This document shows positions 41,656 through 53,464 of a stretch of DNA of 64,000 nucleotides, one piece after another. The first letter of the stretch is position 1, and each line of letters opens with the position of its first letter. The DNA is from Whitmania pigra (taxonomy: Eukaryota > Annelida > Clitellata > Hirudinida > Haemopidae): the NCBI GenBank assembly GCA_021613335.1, contig JAJTWR010000392.1, positions 262,501-326,500 of the forward strand. The letters are read 5' to 3'. The notes below the pieces were generated by a model. The model made no database searches. It was not told where the DNA came from and was given only the letters and a program-made list of their open reading frames with translations. The translations under genes and the position numbers were made by a program.

Positions 41656-44432
41656 ATGAAGGGCTGTTCTTATTCAACAAACCACCTTCTTTAATTGGTC
41701 AAAAGATGTTGGTGGCTGAAAGGTGAAGAATTTGATTGGCAGAAATTTAAAGAAAAGAAATCCCATTGGCTGAAAAGCTGAAAGCTTTGAAAGATTGTAG
41801 TACTACTGGAGCTGTGATATTGTCAGCAGACGTCGCTGGTAATCAAAACATTTCCTGATCTCTCGTTCATAATCATTGTTGTTGAGTTGTTTCCAGGCAG
41901 TTGTAGATGTTATCTCTCCTTTACTGATTATTAATTAATTTTATTATTTAACTCATCATTGATTTGTTGTTCTTGCAGTCCTAGTTGACCGGTTGATTGT
42001 TAGTTTACAATTCGTGTATTCTGTTTTTTATTCCATTTACTGGAGAATCATGGAGACTAATTATTTCGATAAAATCATGTTTGGCATTATTGGTAAATTT
42101 CATTACTATTGAAGTTTTTATTTGTTTTCAAAATATTGATTAATTAATTTCCTAAATATTGATCACAATGGTTTAATTCTTACAACGGAGGTGTTATTCT
42201 CTTGGTTGAGTTTTCAGCTTTCAATCAACTGAACTTTCAATCGATTGGCATCCTTCTATATTGAAGCAATGTATCATCTTTTCAAGCCATTCTGCTCTTT
42301 CTGCTGTTGCTGCCAAAGCTTTTGGTATCTTCCTCAATGTTTCAATGCCTGCGACTTGCCCTCAATGCCAGTGTCACATGCATAAAAACATCTTCACGCA
42401 CATACTGTATACTGACTTGTTTTCTCGGTGAATGTTGTTATTGGTCACAAACCAACAAGTTATTATAACTAATAACAATGATGATGATGGTTATAATAGC
42501 AATATTCATTCATTCATTCATTCCTGCATTACGAGATGGTTTTTGTTTTTCCTGTTTCGTTGGTTATTATTGTCTGGATTTATTTTTTAAATCGTGTTAT
42601 TTGAAGAATCAAAATCATGTTGATTTGGATTTCTAGAGGATGTCAACACAACAAAAAGGATGGTTGTCAATCAAAGATTAATGTCAATTCTCAGTGTTTC
42701 TAAAGACAATCTAATAAATAAATAAGTTAGTTAGTTAGTTAACTAATTAATTTTTTATTTAAATTCATTTGTAGGCAAATGATTTGAGGTCACCAATTAA
42801 TTTATTAAAAATTTAAAGTCATCGATTGACATTCTACGTTTGGAAAATTTGGCCCAGTAACAACAATGCTGTTGGAAAATACGAAAGAAATAGTTTGCTA
42901 AAGTTTGCTTGAAAATTTACAAGGTTTCAATCTGTTGGGGGCTTGATGATGATGATGATGATGATGATGTTGGTGGTGATGATGATGACGATGATGTTGA
43001 TAAAGATCAGTAACTAGTAAACCATAGTCTTATTGTCATCATCATCACTAAAATAGTGATGACGACGAAGGTGAATGACATCAGGAGTGGAAAATTCCGA
43101 ACATATGGAACACTGGGGGAAACAAGACGAAGCCATATGTTGCCTGACCAAACATCTGCGTTTTACTTTTAAATGGGCCTCGGTAATTGAAATGTTTGTG
43201 GCGATAAATAGATTTAATAATTTAATAAGAGAATTTTTAAATAAACATGAAATGGCTGCAATGAATAATCTTATTATTTCCTTCTTTCCATGAAATATTG
43301 TTTTGTCGTACGTTTCCATCGTCATTATCATCATCATCATCATCACCACCATCATCATCATTATCATCATCACCACCGCCATCATCATCATCGCGGATTA
43401 GAGTTTAAAGATGGTCGACGACTGTGTTTGCCTTCTTCTAAATAAAACTGGTCGATGCTATTCTTAGCATCCCTAATTCTGCATCCACCCACGCATCCAT
43501 CCCGTTGCCAAGAAAACAACGTCAGAGGACTTAAATCTCAGCAGCTGGACAGCCGCTCTACGTCTCCATGGTAACGATGGGAGGGACGTCCATCCGTTCA
43601 TTCATTCATTCATTCATTCGTTCATTCATTCATTCATTCATTCATTCATTCATAAAAACGTGAACAAAGAAGGATGAAGCCAGTGTAAGTGCTGCTTTTA
43701 AAATCTTAAGAGGAAGAAAAGTATTTTGTAAACAAACGATGCTTTAAAAATGTCATCTTAAGATGGCTGACTTAAGATGTGACTTTAGATGAGCTTTATT
43801 CGTTCGTTTAATTATGAAGCCTTTGTCATGTTATTAAATCTTTTTTTAATTCCGCTAATTATTTTATTTTTTACCTCCTTATTTCGTTTCACCAATCAGC
43901 AGTTAAGCCCCACTGAAGCCAGTTCGCTGATTGGTTCTCTCATTTTATTGGTTGTTTTTGATAGACCATTTCGTAATTTTAAATATTTTATCGTTACTGC
44001 AAATTAAAGTAGTATATTCATGCATTTTAAATATATTTTTTAGATAATATAATAAATACTTAACTAAAGGTTTGATTAATTTGTTTTATGAGTTTAACGT
44101 TTTTAATTTATTCAAACAATAATTCTAATTCTTGTTAGATTTAAAAAGTTTCCTCGCAAATAAAATATGCGTATTTGAAAATAGCATTATTTGAAGTTAT
44201 AAATTTTTAATCTTCATAAATTGAAGTTATCGCCTTTAAACGTAAAAAGTGAAAAACTCTACATGATGCTCAAACAAAAAGCTGTTTAAAATAAATAAAT
44301 TTGATGCTAAATTTAACGTAATCCATTCCCTGTTCTCAGCTCCTCCATCCATCCATCCACCCACCTGTCCATCCATCTACCTATCCTTCCATCCATCCAC
44401 CCACAATGATTCGACCGCCCACGCATTCCAAG
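41656..44432. other. Long intergenic region with simple repeats, no gene seen
   Basis: Contains GAT repeats (42943-43000), CAT repeats (43320-43393) and a TTCA tetranucleotide array (43595-43652), plus CATC-rich sequence at 44342-44400. Short open frames such as 43075-43293 and 43789-44007 show no domain and lie partly on repeat sequence, so I do not call them. Confidence 0.6.
43595..43652. repeat. (TTCA)n tetranucleotide microsatellite
   Basis: About 14 units of TTCA with one TTCG interruption. Confidence 0.95.
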
Positions 44433-44464
44433 TGACGCGTGGGCGTCAAGAAGACGATAAAAGG
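44433..44464 (+). promoter_or_regulatory. CRE-like inverted repeat plus TATA box
   Basis: TGACGC (44433-44438) and GCGTCA (44443-44448) form an inverted repeat with a 4-bp gap, both being CRE/bZIP half-site-like. ATAAAAGG (44457-44464) follows 8 bp later and fits a TATA box, placing the start of transcription near 44490. A probable 5' untranslated exon ends at about 44531 with a GT donor, and the coding exon begins after an AG at 44769. This arrangement suits the secreted-protein gene starting at 44786. Confidence 0.6.
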
Positions 44465-44785
44465 TCCTCCGTCCGTTACGCTTGCAATTCTCTCGTGTAG
44501 CGCTTCATTCGGTTCCTGCAGCTATTTTAAGGTTTGTTGTGGAGTTTATTTTTAGTTCTTCATTTGTTTACTTCATTTATTTAGCGCGTTGTCGAAACGT
44601 CGTTCGATTGGTATCGATGTAAGGGACGTCTGTTATAAAATGAAGTTCATTAATTACTTGATGAAAAATTAAAGAATGGATGGATAGATAAATGGATGAA
44701 TAAACATATAATGGATAGATACGTAAATGAGTGAATGACCAATTGAAAAATGAATTAATTACATTGCAGGTGAATCAATTCAGCA

Positions 44786-47700
44786 ATGAAGTTACCTTAT
44801 CTTTTCATGTTCTTGAATTGTTTCTTAGGCTCGGTGGCAGTCGACAGAAACTTAACCGAAAGTAATTGCAATTACAAAGTGTAATATAATTAATTATTGA
44901 GTTATTAAAATGTTTTATTAATTAGTAAATTAAAATAATAATAATGTATCGATTATTCAGATTTTATAATAGTGTATTAATTACTAAGGTATTACAATAA
45001 TATAATATTATATATAATTACATAAACTAATAAAGTAAATATTATTTTTATTATTATTGTTGTTGTTTCTGACTTACCTAAATATTTTTTAACAATAATA
45101 TCCAATTCATAATTCAATATAATTTTTCGAAATAATATTTGTTAAAATTTCATCATTTGTATTTTACAATTATTCCCAGATCACGTGACTCAGGATCCAA
45201 CGAATAAGGTATCAATGAAAGTCTAAAATGATGTTAAATTTTTAAATTATTAATATAAATATATATTATTTAATTATTAATAAACATTAATGATAATTGT
45301 TGTTTAATATTTAAATGTTTACGTTTTACAATAATTTTACAATTATAATAACAATAATAGTAATATTATAATAGTGATAATTTATTATAATAATTTTATG
45401 TTCCAATCAATTGTAGCAGCGTTTTCTTTAACAACAATGACAACGAAAAGATGGAGATTAATAAAAACAAATCTAAGAAAATTACAATTGCATTTAATTT
45501 TTCATTTCATCTTTTTAGATCATAAATTCTTAATAGAACAAATTATTTAAAACTTGAAGCCAACAGAAACATGAAAAATTATTCAATTTATTTTCAACTC
45601 TTAAAAATCAAATTTTAACATTTTCATAAAATCATATTTATTCATTTTATTACATAAAAATGTTTTTGACTAAAAATTAAAAGCAGAATTTGTATCTAAA
45701 ATAAATGAATCCTCTTTGTTCGCTGAGGAAATTAGTTTTCGCTTCGAAGAATACACAGGAATTATTTTTTTTAATCGTTTAATTTTACTTAATGCCTAAA
45801 AGTCATGTTTGAAATTATTTAATTTTATTTTATTTAATTCCTTCAAATCATGTTTAAGATGTGTTTTAAAAGTATTTAAAATTTTTTATTTTAATGCATT
45901 CAAAAATATCGTTGACAGGTTGTCAGTCCAACAGCTTTAATAACATAAAACTAATGGTCTTACATTCGTTTAAACGTTGAAATAAAATTAAATACTAATT
46001 ATTGATCATAATTAATCGGGATAATTAATTAAATAATTTTTTCAATCATTTGAGTGATTACCCATCTAGTCATATAATAAGCTAATTAACTATACTCTAT
46101 TTCTACTCATAAACCAATGCTGTTGTTCATTGTAACTTTCAATACAACATTTTCCAAGCTCAATATATTTGCCACATTTACGATAACCTAAAACACACTT
46201 TCAAAGATTGCAAAATAGAAATCCAAACCTACTTTTTGGTATGAAACACAAGTAATGCAAATTGTGTTATTCAAAACAACAACAATTTAATCCAACAACA
46301 ACAACAATTCAATCCATTCTTCAAAACACAGGAAACCTTCATCCCAGTTCCAGTGAACAACGACAAATTTAGTAAACTGTCCAACAGCCACAAATCCCAC
46401 GACGACGAGAAGCAATCAAATAACGACGACAATAGCAACATCAGCAACAACAACAGCAGCAGCAAAATCAAGAACGATAACAACAACGTCGATGCGAGAC
46501 AAACAGTTGAGAAGAAATCTTTCAATAATATAAGACCCAACAGAAAGGTTCAGAACTTAGACTCAGAAAACATATCATCTCCAAAGCAACAACAACTGCA
46601 ACAACAACAACAGCAACTGCATTCTGGCAACAAAAACAACTACAAAGTGCTGGACTATCCATTTCAACACGACTACGAAACAGGAAGAAACCCCTTCAGG
46701 TATACTCCAACAGAAGAAGATTACATCTCAAAGGTTCTTAGTAACGAACTTGATCTTATCCAGCCTGGTCGTATCGACGAAGTAGATTACTACAACAACA
46801 ACTACAATCACAACAAACGATACAACGACAACAAAAACAACCACTACGCTCAAAGCAAACGCTACAACAACAACAAGGACCACGACAACAACATCGATAA
46901 ATACTACAGCGACTACGACCAACTGGATGAAGATGAATACAGGGCAAAGTACCTCAAAGAGCGCATCAATTCTCTGGCTCACCTGCTCGGTTCAAAGGCT
47001 GGATTTGAAACCCACAAAAGACTGTCAGATCGTCGAAACCTTTTGGACAACTATTTGGGAAGAGTTGTGCTCCCCAGAGATTCTGAACAGCTGGTCAAGA
47101 GTTACTACAATGATGATGATGATGATCAGATTGAGGTTGTTTGACGAGTTGATTTGCATGTCTGCTTCATTATCGTCATCGTTGTCGTCATCATCATCGC
47201 CGTCCAAGCATTATCATCATCACCATCATATTTATGTTCATCATGGTATCGTAATATTAAATATTAAACATAATTGCATTGCTGATGAGAAATCGTAATT
47301 ATAATATTATAATTGTATCAATTAAATATTCAGCTAGGTAATTATTATTAACCATTACCACTTTAACAGGACGATGACGTAATGGACAGTAACGACCTTG
47401 CCAGAGTCATGCTGAAGAGGTCAGACACCTCGTATCTGGACAGCTACATCGACAACGCCGTTAGAAGCGGACTGGTCGGTGTTGATTGGCTGTAATAAAT
47501 GAATAATTAATGACTCATTAACCAAATTTCATTCAATAAATTTTAATTGGCATGCTTTGCTGCCTTCAACTGAGCTGTCTGGCTTACATTATAAGGACAT
47601 TGTGCAACATAAATGGCTTAGTCTATTAGTCCAGTATTGGGAATACATGGAAGTAATGTAATGGAGGCTAGCGCACACAATTAGACGATCAATGCTAATT

Positions 47701-49229
47701 AAGTAAATTTTGATGATTAATCTTGTCAGGACGTCAGTTGACTCTAAACCCCGAATCCTGTTCCTTCCCTGATTGGGCTCTTGCGCCCCCTGATTTTTGG
47801 CTAGAAGCACAAAAATCCTCTCTAGTTGTCCGAGGCTTTAACCCCCCCCTCCCCCTGTGAAGGCTAAAGTCCTTGTTTATGGCGCCTGACATTCGAAATG
47901 ATTAAATAATTGCAAAATGAAGTTTAGTAACCGAATTGTTTGCAAAGTTTCTCTGCTCCTTTTCCTTGATCCAATTGATGACGATGACGACGATGATGAT
48001 GATGGCGATGATGACATCGACAATGGTGATGATGCATATTGGATCAGAGGGTTAGCGAACGATAGTAGAAGCAACAGTCGTTACGTGCCGTGTTCGCAAC
48101 CCAGCTTGCACCACCACAAAGCGCCCCTGGGATGGTTACATATAGGGGCAGAGCGCCCCTGACTTTTACGCTGAAGGCGCTTTATAAATAAACCTATTTT
48201 ATTACATATATTAATACTAATTATTATTACGACTATGGCGATGATGACGACATATAGTCATCAATTTTCAATGGCGACTTTTGCAGGATGTCCACAAATG
48301 ATTTAATTATCGCAGAATATGCCACATTAATGTTTTTGTCCCGATTAACAGTACAGCGGATAATTAACTTCATTAATCAATTAAATGCTTCTTGATTAAT
48401 TTATAACTTTTCCAGCTAAACCCAAAACTGGCAGAGAACTACAGACTCAACGTAATGAAGGAGTATGAAGACATGCTCTCGAACCACGATGATAACGAAA
48501 ACAATGATGATGATAGTGATGACGACATTAATGGTGGCGGCAGTGACGATGTTGGTGGAGAAGATGCCCTCCCTGAAATTTCTGAAGACCCCAGAAGACA
48601 AATCGATACAGAGTTTTCTGAACATTTCCCTGTGAAAGTTCCAGAGTTCAAGGTGGGCTTCGAAAACAGGATGTTTGATCCAGTACATCACAAGGTGGAG
48701 AAGAAATTTCAACTTTCAGGAGGTAGCCATTACGTTACTTTGTATTTTGAATTTGATGACAAATGATTTTGTATTTTATTATTAATTGTTTATTTTATAA
48801 TTATTTTAATTTAATTTTATTATTATTATTTAGTAATGTGTTATTATTATTAATCTTTTTAAATAGTTTTATATCTTCTCTTGCTGTCTTTGTGACGTGT
48901 TTTAACGAATGATTAATAGCCTAATTAAGTTAATTCTTTTCTTTGACAAAATATTTCATTATTGAAGTATGACGCTTAAGCTAGCTTGGGTCTCTAGTGA
49001 AAAGCGTTGATATTATTAACATGCAACGCAAACCAATACACGAAGGCATTAATATTAAATTGTAATATTAGAATCGAATTAATCCCTTGTTTAATCACCA
49101 TCGCCAGGGCGTTATTTCAACGACAGACAACAGGAATTGGAAGAATTCGCTTCCATTCTGAGACAAGTTCATTTGGAAAATGAATTGGAAAACATGGCAA
49201 AAAAGCACGCCAATCAATTAATTAATTAA
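44786..49229 (+). CDS. Secreted Asp/Asn-rich, dibasic-rich protein (granin-like?)
   Basis: Six coding exons: 44786-44861, 45180-45208, 46332-47135, 47370-47474, 48416-48722, 49108-49229; 480 aa, in frame. The N-terminus is a clear signal peptide (MKLPYLFMFLNCFLGSVAVD). I see no Cys after it. Residues 36-303 are Asn/Asp/Lys/Gln-rich with low-complexity runs and many Tyr-Asn blocks; the more conserved-looking part follows (FRYTPTEEDYISKVL, YLKERINSLAHLLGSKAG, LDSYIDNAVRSGL, LAENYRLNVMKEYEDML, RQQELEEFASILRQV). Several KR, KK and RR pairs could be proprotein-convertase sites (for example NKRY, SKRY, HKRL, LKRS, EKKF). Acidic, Cys-free, dibasic-rich secretory proteins behind a CRE/TATA promoter resemble granins, but I recognise no named family, and an extracellular matrix role is also possible. 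Confidence 0.75.
47755..48225. repeat. Dispersed repeat fragments in an intron of the secreted-protein gene
   Basis: 47760-47860 shares words with 17820-17960 (CTGATTTTTGGCTAGAA, a CAAAAA run, then a C-rich stretch). 48113-48192 is rich in GCGCCCCTG words and ends GGCGCTTTATAAATAA, a tail motif also seen at 24000-24020 and, in altered form, at 35800-35835. These look like decayed short interspersed elements. A GAT run at 47970-48030 separates them. Confidence 0.45.
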
Positions 49230-50466
49230 TTAAACCAATTAATTGATTGTTTACTAAGCAATCACTATGGTGATAGGCCCGGTGTGTACATTCTGCGATG
49301 TTACGGGCTTGTAAATAAATAAAAAATTACTCGAGTTTCAAACTGGTTTTGTCGTCGATATTATAATATTTTTATATATTCTTACTCGAATGATAACAAA
49401 AACAACAAAAAGGACAAAAAACTTCCATGGCATAACTAGATGATTAGGACGAAGTAGAACTACCCGCTCAATTTCAAAGCCGTTCAAAGCGGTTGTACTG
49501 CAATATCGATTGCGCCGGAATAGCCAGGACTAGCCGAGGCACCCCTAGTTTTCAAAAATAGCTTTACATCAACATCCTCCGCTGGAGAACCTAGAAAACT
49601 AGAAATTGATGACAAGCCTACAAGATGGCTTGAGGTATCACAAGTAGCTTAAAAATAGATGACCATAACTGTATCTACAGAAAAGTTTTATTTTAAGAGA
49701 TGAGACATGGACGTAATTTGGATTTTCTATTGTCATACTTGGATTTCAAGTTTTATTGGATGTAAGTAAGGATGTGCTCATGGTTATCAAGCGGCCCAAA
49801 ATGCTATTTTGTATATTTGCAAGTTCTCAGGACTTGTAAACCAATGCCCCCCTAAAGAAGTGGATAACACTACTTTATTCGTCCAACACAAGATAACTAG
49901 CACAATGAGCACCTAATGCACCAGAGCTACAAGAACTAGATGGAACAAAGGAAAGTTCCTAGCTTCTATAGCTGCATATTCTGGTCAGCATGCATTCTCT
50001 GTTCATCAACTTGAGGGTACTGGGTACATTCTCAACGAAGGCAGCATTATACAACTATTTCAAGAGAAATTGTGAAATGGAGATGGATTCAGAAACAGAA
50101 TCAGTTGGAATTAAAAGAAGAAAACTCGAATCAGATTCATCTGTTAATGTAGGATCAATTGAAATTCCAATAATTTCACCTCAATCTCCACTATGTTAAG
50201 TCTGAGACTTATCGATTTCGAATAGGGCTGCAAAGGATTAAAATTTTTCTGTTTGACCAATTTTAACAAATAACCAATGGCCACGATTTTAAAGATTACT
50301 GTTTAATTTTGCCACTCAGTTGTGAATCTAAATGAATTAACGTCCAAGGTTCCTGTTCCCACAAATATGATAACAATACGTCCCACACAAATGGCATGTC
50401 AGCCGCTGGTAAAACCCTTAACGGTTGAGACTTAAAAGAGCTCAAAGCATTAAATTCAAATAAGGT
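49230..50466. other. Intergenic region between convergent genes
   Basis: AATAAATAAA at about 49313-49324 is a likely polyadenylation signal for the secreted-protein gene. A 69-codon open frame at 49990-50199 (Lys/Arg/Glu-rich, KRRKLESDS) has no recognisable domain and no neighbouring exons, so I do not call it a gene. Nothing else is seen. Confidence 0.5.
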
Positions 50467-52352
50467 TTATTGGCCAAATGAGTGTTGTGGTCTGGTCTTG
50501 AATGGTTGGCGTTTGAACTTCTTCTTCTTATCCTCTTCATGTTCCTTGGAGACACTTGTAAACTTTCTTGTGGGAAGGCTGGTGGAGAGTGCTTCGACCC
50601 AGTTTCCACTAGCCTTGATCTTTGCAAGGATGTCAACTACTTGGTTCAGTGGAAGGGCTTTTTGTCCTTGACGCCACCTGCAACACAAACGGTCAAAATA
50701 AGTTATCATTATCTGCATTCTCATTAAGAGCTATTGTATCAGCACTTGTTAGAAATGTAACTTACAATCAACATGCAGTGACAAATAAGGTATGTCTAAG
50801 AAGTACAAATAAGCAAAGAATTATTAACATTACTTGACATATCTATCGAGAGGAAACTTGGCCATCCTTAAGCCTTCTCTCTTTGCCTTTGCCAAAGATA
50901 GCGGTGGTTGGGTTCTCTTGTCGACGATAGAACCGATGATGTATATGTCATCAGGGTCATAGGTCAGCGTCTCCTCTGCATCTGGGGTGAGGTAGACCAA
51001 TCTGTTCCCCAAAAAAATGATGATAAAACTTAAGCAATTAATCATAAGATATTCAATCTACAAGAAACAACTCTGTTCACCGAAGTACTTTCAAAATAAA
51101 TACAATGAATTATCTGCATCTATGCCCTGCACATAGAAACTCAATACTGACCTATTTTTTGGATAATGATCAAGATAGCTATTGGATGATACCACAATCG
51201 GTGATTCATCCAGGTTCGTTATGGAGGTCTTCAATTTCTCGTACGTCATGCCGTTAGGATTCAGATTACAGTAATGAAAGATGAAAGGTTCTTTCAATAA
51301 TTTGTTCAATCCATGACTCCCAAAAAGCTTTAGAAAGTTGTTAGAGTTCAGCTTAACTTTGAGCACCAAATCATTTCACCATGTTATTTATGAATTATTA
51401 ACATTACTTGACATATCTATTTTCTACATCTCGCATCTAACAATACTTTCATTTCATGCATAACATTAAAATATCCTGGCAGTTTTTTTAAATTTACTGA
51501 AAACCCTCTCTAACCTGTCTGTTGAGTTCTGACAATTCCACATAATTCATTTGATCTTCATAGGAAAAATCAAAGATAAGTCTCTGACCACCATTAGCCA
51601 TCTGCCAGAAGATTTTACTATAATGGTAGTTGATTATAGTTTTATCCTGAAGAAAAAGCATGAAAGTGTTCTTGAACTTTTCAATTAGACCTTCTGCTTG
51701 CAGCTTCTCCAGCTCTGCTTTTCTCTCTGCCTGCTTCTGTATGTTCATCTTACTTTTTTCCTTAGCTGATATTGTTAATATTTCATTCTTGAAGAGATAA
51801 CTGTAATAACCCTTCCTGCTATTAAATGACTGGCAGTGTTCAAGAACGTGAAGCCATTCCTCGTCTTTCACGACGCTGGGTAATTTCATGCCTTGAGAGT
51901 GGAAGACGTCAAACTCTAATTTCAAAACCTTGAGTCTTTTTTCTTCTTCTGGAGTCAAATCCTGTAGGCTTCGTTTTCGAACGGGAGTTTCATTCTGTGC
52001 TGGGTGAATAATGAAAAAACTGCGCTAGAGATTTAAATCCTACTATTATTTTTCAAATGGATTCCTAACAAGATCTATTAAGGGCCGTAAGTTTAAAACT
52101 AGATCACAAAAATTGATGAAAATGATTATTAGCTTACAAAATCTCATTTTAAAATTTTGACACATTTAAAAAATATGTAAGGCATGTTATTTAAAAGAAG
52201 ATATCAAAAAAGTACTCACCATTTGTACAATCGACTGAGGCGGGTACATTTGTTGATAAATGCCGACCAGATTTTGCCACATTTCTAATCAAAAGGTGTT
52301 TACTAGTGTTAGCACGAAACAATCGTGTACAAATAACATTCAAGTTATTCAT
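50467..52352 (-). CDS. TRMT10C: tRNA methyltransferase 10C / mitochondrial RNase P protein 1
   Basis: Mitochondrial SPOUT methyltransferase that modifies position 9 of tRNAs and, with SDR5C1 and PRORP, forms the 5' tRNA-processing RNase P. Five exons (minus): 52220-52352, 51515-51999, 51152-51351, 50835/50834-51001, 50467-50677; 398 aa, close to the human 403. The first 35 residues are basic and hydroxylated (MNNLNVICTRLFRANTSKH), a typical mitochondrial presequence. The SPOUT domain shows RLIFDFSYEDQMN, FHYCNLNPNG, RLVYLTPDAEETL, DIYIIGSIVDKRTQ, PLSLAKAKREGLRMAKFPLD, and the C-terminal KALPLNQVVDILAKIKASGNW, all diagnostic of the family. An in-frame upstream ATG at 52394 would add 14 residues; I prefer 52352 because it starts the presequence directly. 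Convergent with the secreted-protein gene. Confidence 0.95.
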
Positions 52353-53464
52353 GTTTTTAAATCCAAAAAGCACACCGCGGTAGGACGTCCGCAATATCGT
52401 TCAGTGATTTCATTAGTTTTTGGAATAAAAATAAAGTAACATTGTATTAGTTAAGATAATTTTAAAAATGTTAAATTTCATTTCTGATTTTAAAAAATAA
52501 AAATGTCGTGATTTCACGATTTAAAAAAAAACGGTAGATTGTTATTTATAATCAGTCAAATCTATAGGTTAAAATTGAAATTTTTGATAAAGGTTTTTGA
52601 CTTTTAAAAAATATTACATTATAAATTTTTCAGGTTGGAATCACAATAACAATTATTAAGTTGACTATTTTAATAAGTTTTGAAAACATTATTTCGTCAT
52701 TAAAATTCTTTTCAAATTTTAAATTTTAGGCAAAGTATATTGCAAATATACTGAATTGATCAACTCATTTTGGCTGGTTGGTATTATCCCAATATTTACG
52801 GATGCATCACTGCAATACAATTTTTGCAACGAAGCAATTTCTCTTTTGAAGATAATTTTAATTTTTTGTGTGATCCTTTTTAAAATTTTAAATAGCCATT
52901 TTGGATTCTTCATCTTAACTATAGCAAAGAATAAATAATTTGTTTACCTCCATTGCTTACTCCGCGGGTCGGTGGTTTGTGCCATGTTTTGAACTGTTTG
53001 TTGTAATTTTTGGACGTAGGATTGTAAGTTTAAAAAAAAACAACTCCGTTTCATGTGAAAAAAATAGTAATTGCGGTTAGATTGAGTCATCATTGTAGTA
53101 GATTCATTAATGTCGGTATTTTGCATTCGGGAGACAAAATATGTAAATTCTATGTGGCTCGAAGCTTGTGACAGTTAACATTTAAAATAGTTAGATATTA
53201 TGTTTATAGGCACATGATATACATCTCAAAGTTCACATGAACCTAGATCTTATGTGTTCTAATTCTGTTTGAGATGAAATGTGTAGGAATATAAACTGTG
53301 CATTATATTTGTTTGGCAAAAAAATCCACCTGAAATATATTTTGCAAATTTTAGACTGATTTCAATTCAAATTGAATTAACTATGACATCCTTAAAAATC
53401 AATATCTAAACATTTTTTGTTTGGTAGCTTTGAACTCATTTTCAGGAGCAAAAAGTGTTATAAG
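52353..53464. other. Intergenic region between divergent TRMT10C and PPP4C
   Basis: AT-rich and mostly featureless; it must hold both promoters. A minus-strand frame at 52944-53126 ends at a good GT donor after MAQTTDPRSKQW, so it might be an initial exon of an unidentified gene or isoform, but I found no partner exon. A second minus frame (52719-52913) is not supported. Confidence 0.45.

Noticed and set aside
43014..43391. 125-codon minus-strand frame
   Set aside because: The N-terminal part is translated CAT repeats and the remainder has no recognisable domain.
42943..43393. Possible CRISPR-like or regulatory array of short repeats
   Set aside because: These are plain GAT/CAT triplet microsatellites without spacers, in a eukaryotic genome.
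43789..44007. Hydrophobic 72-codon plus-strand frame
   Set aside because: Phe/Leu/Ile-rich frames are expected by chance in AT-rich DNA; no supporting context.
49990..50199. 69-codon frame with KRRKLESDS
   Set aside because: No homologous domain, no exon partners; kept only as a remark.
52944..53126. Minus-strand frame ending in MAQTTDPRSKQW at a GT donor
   Set aside because: The donor is good but no acceptor-bounded partner exon was found, and it does not join in frame to TRMT10C exon 1.
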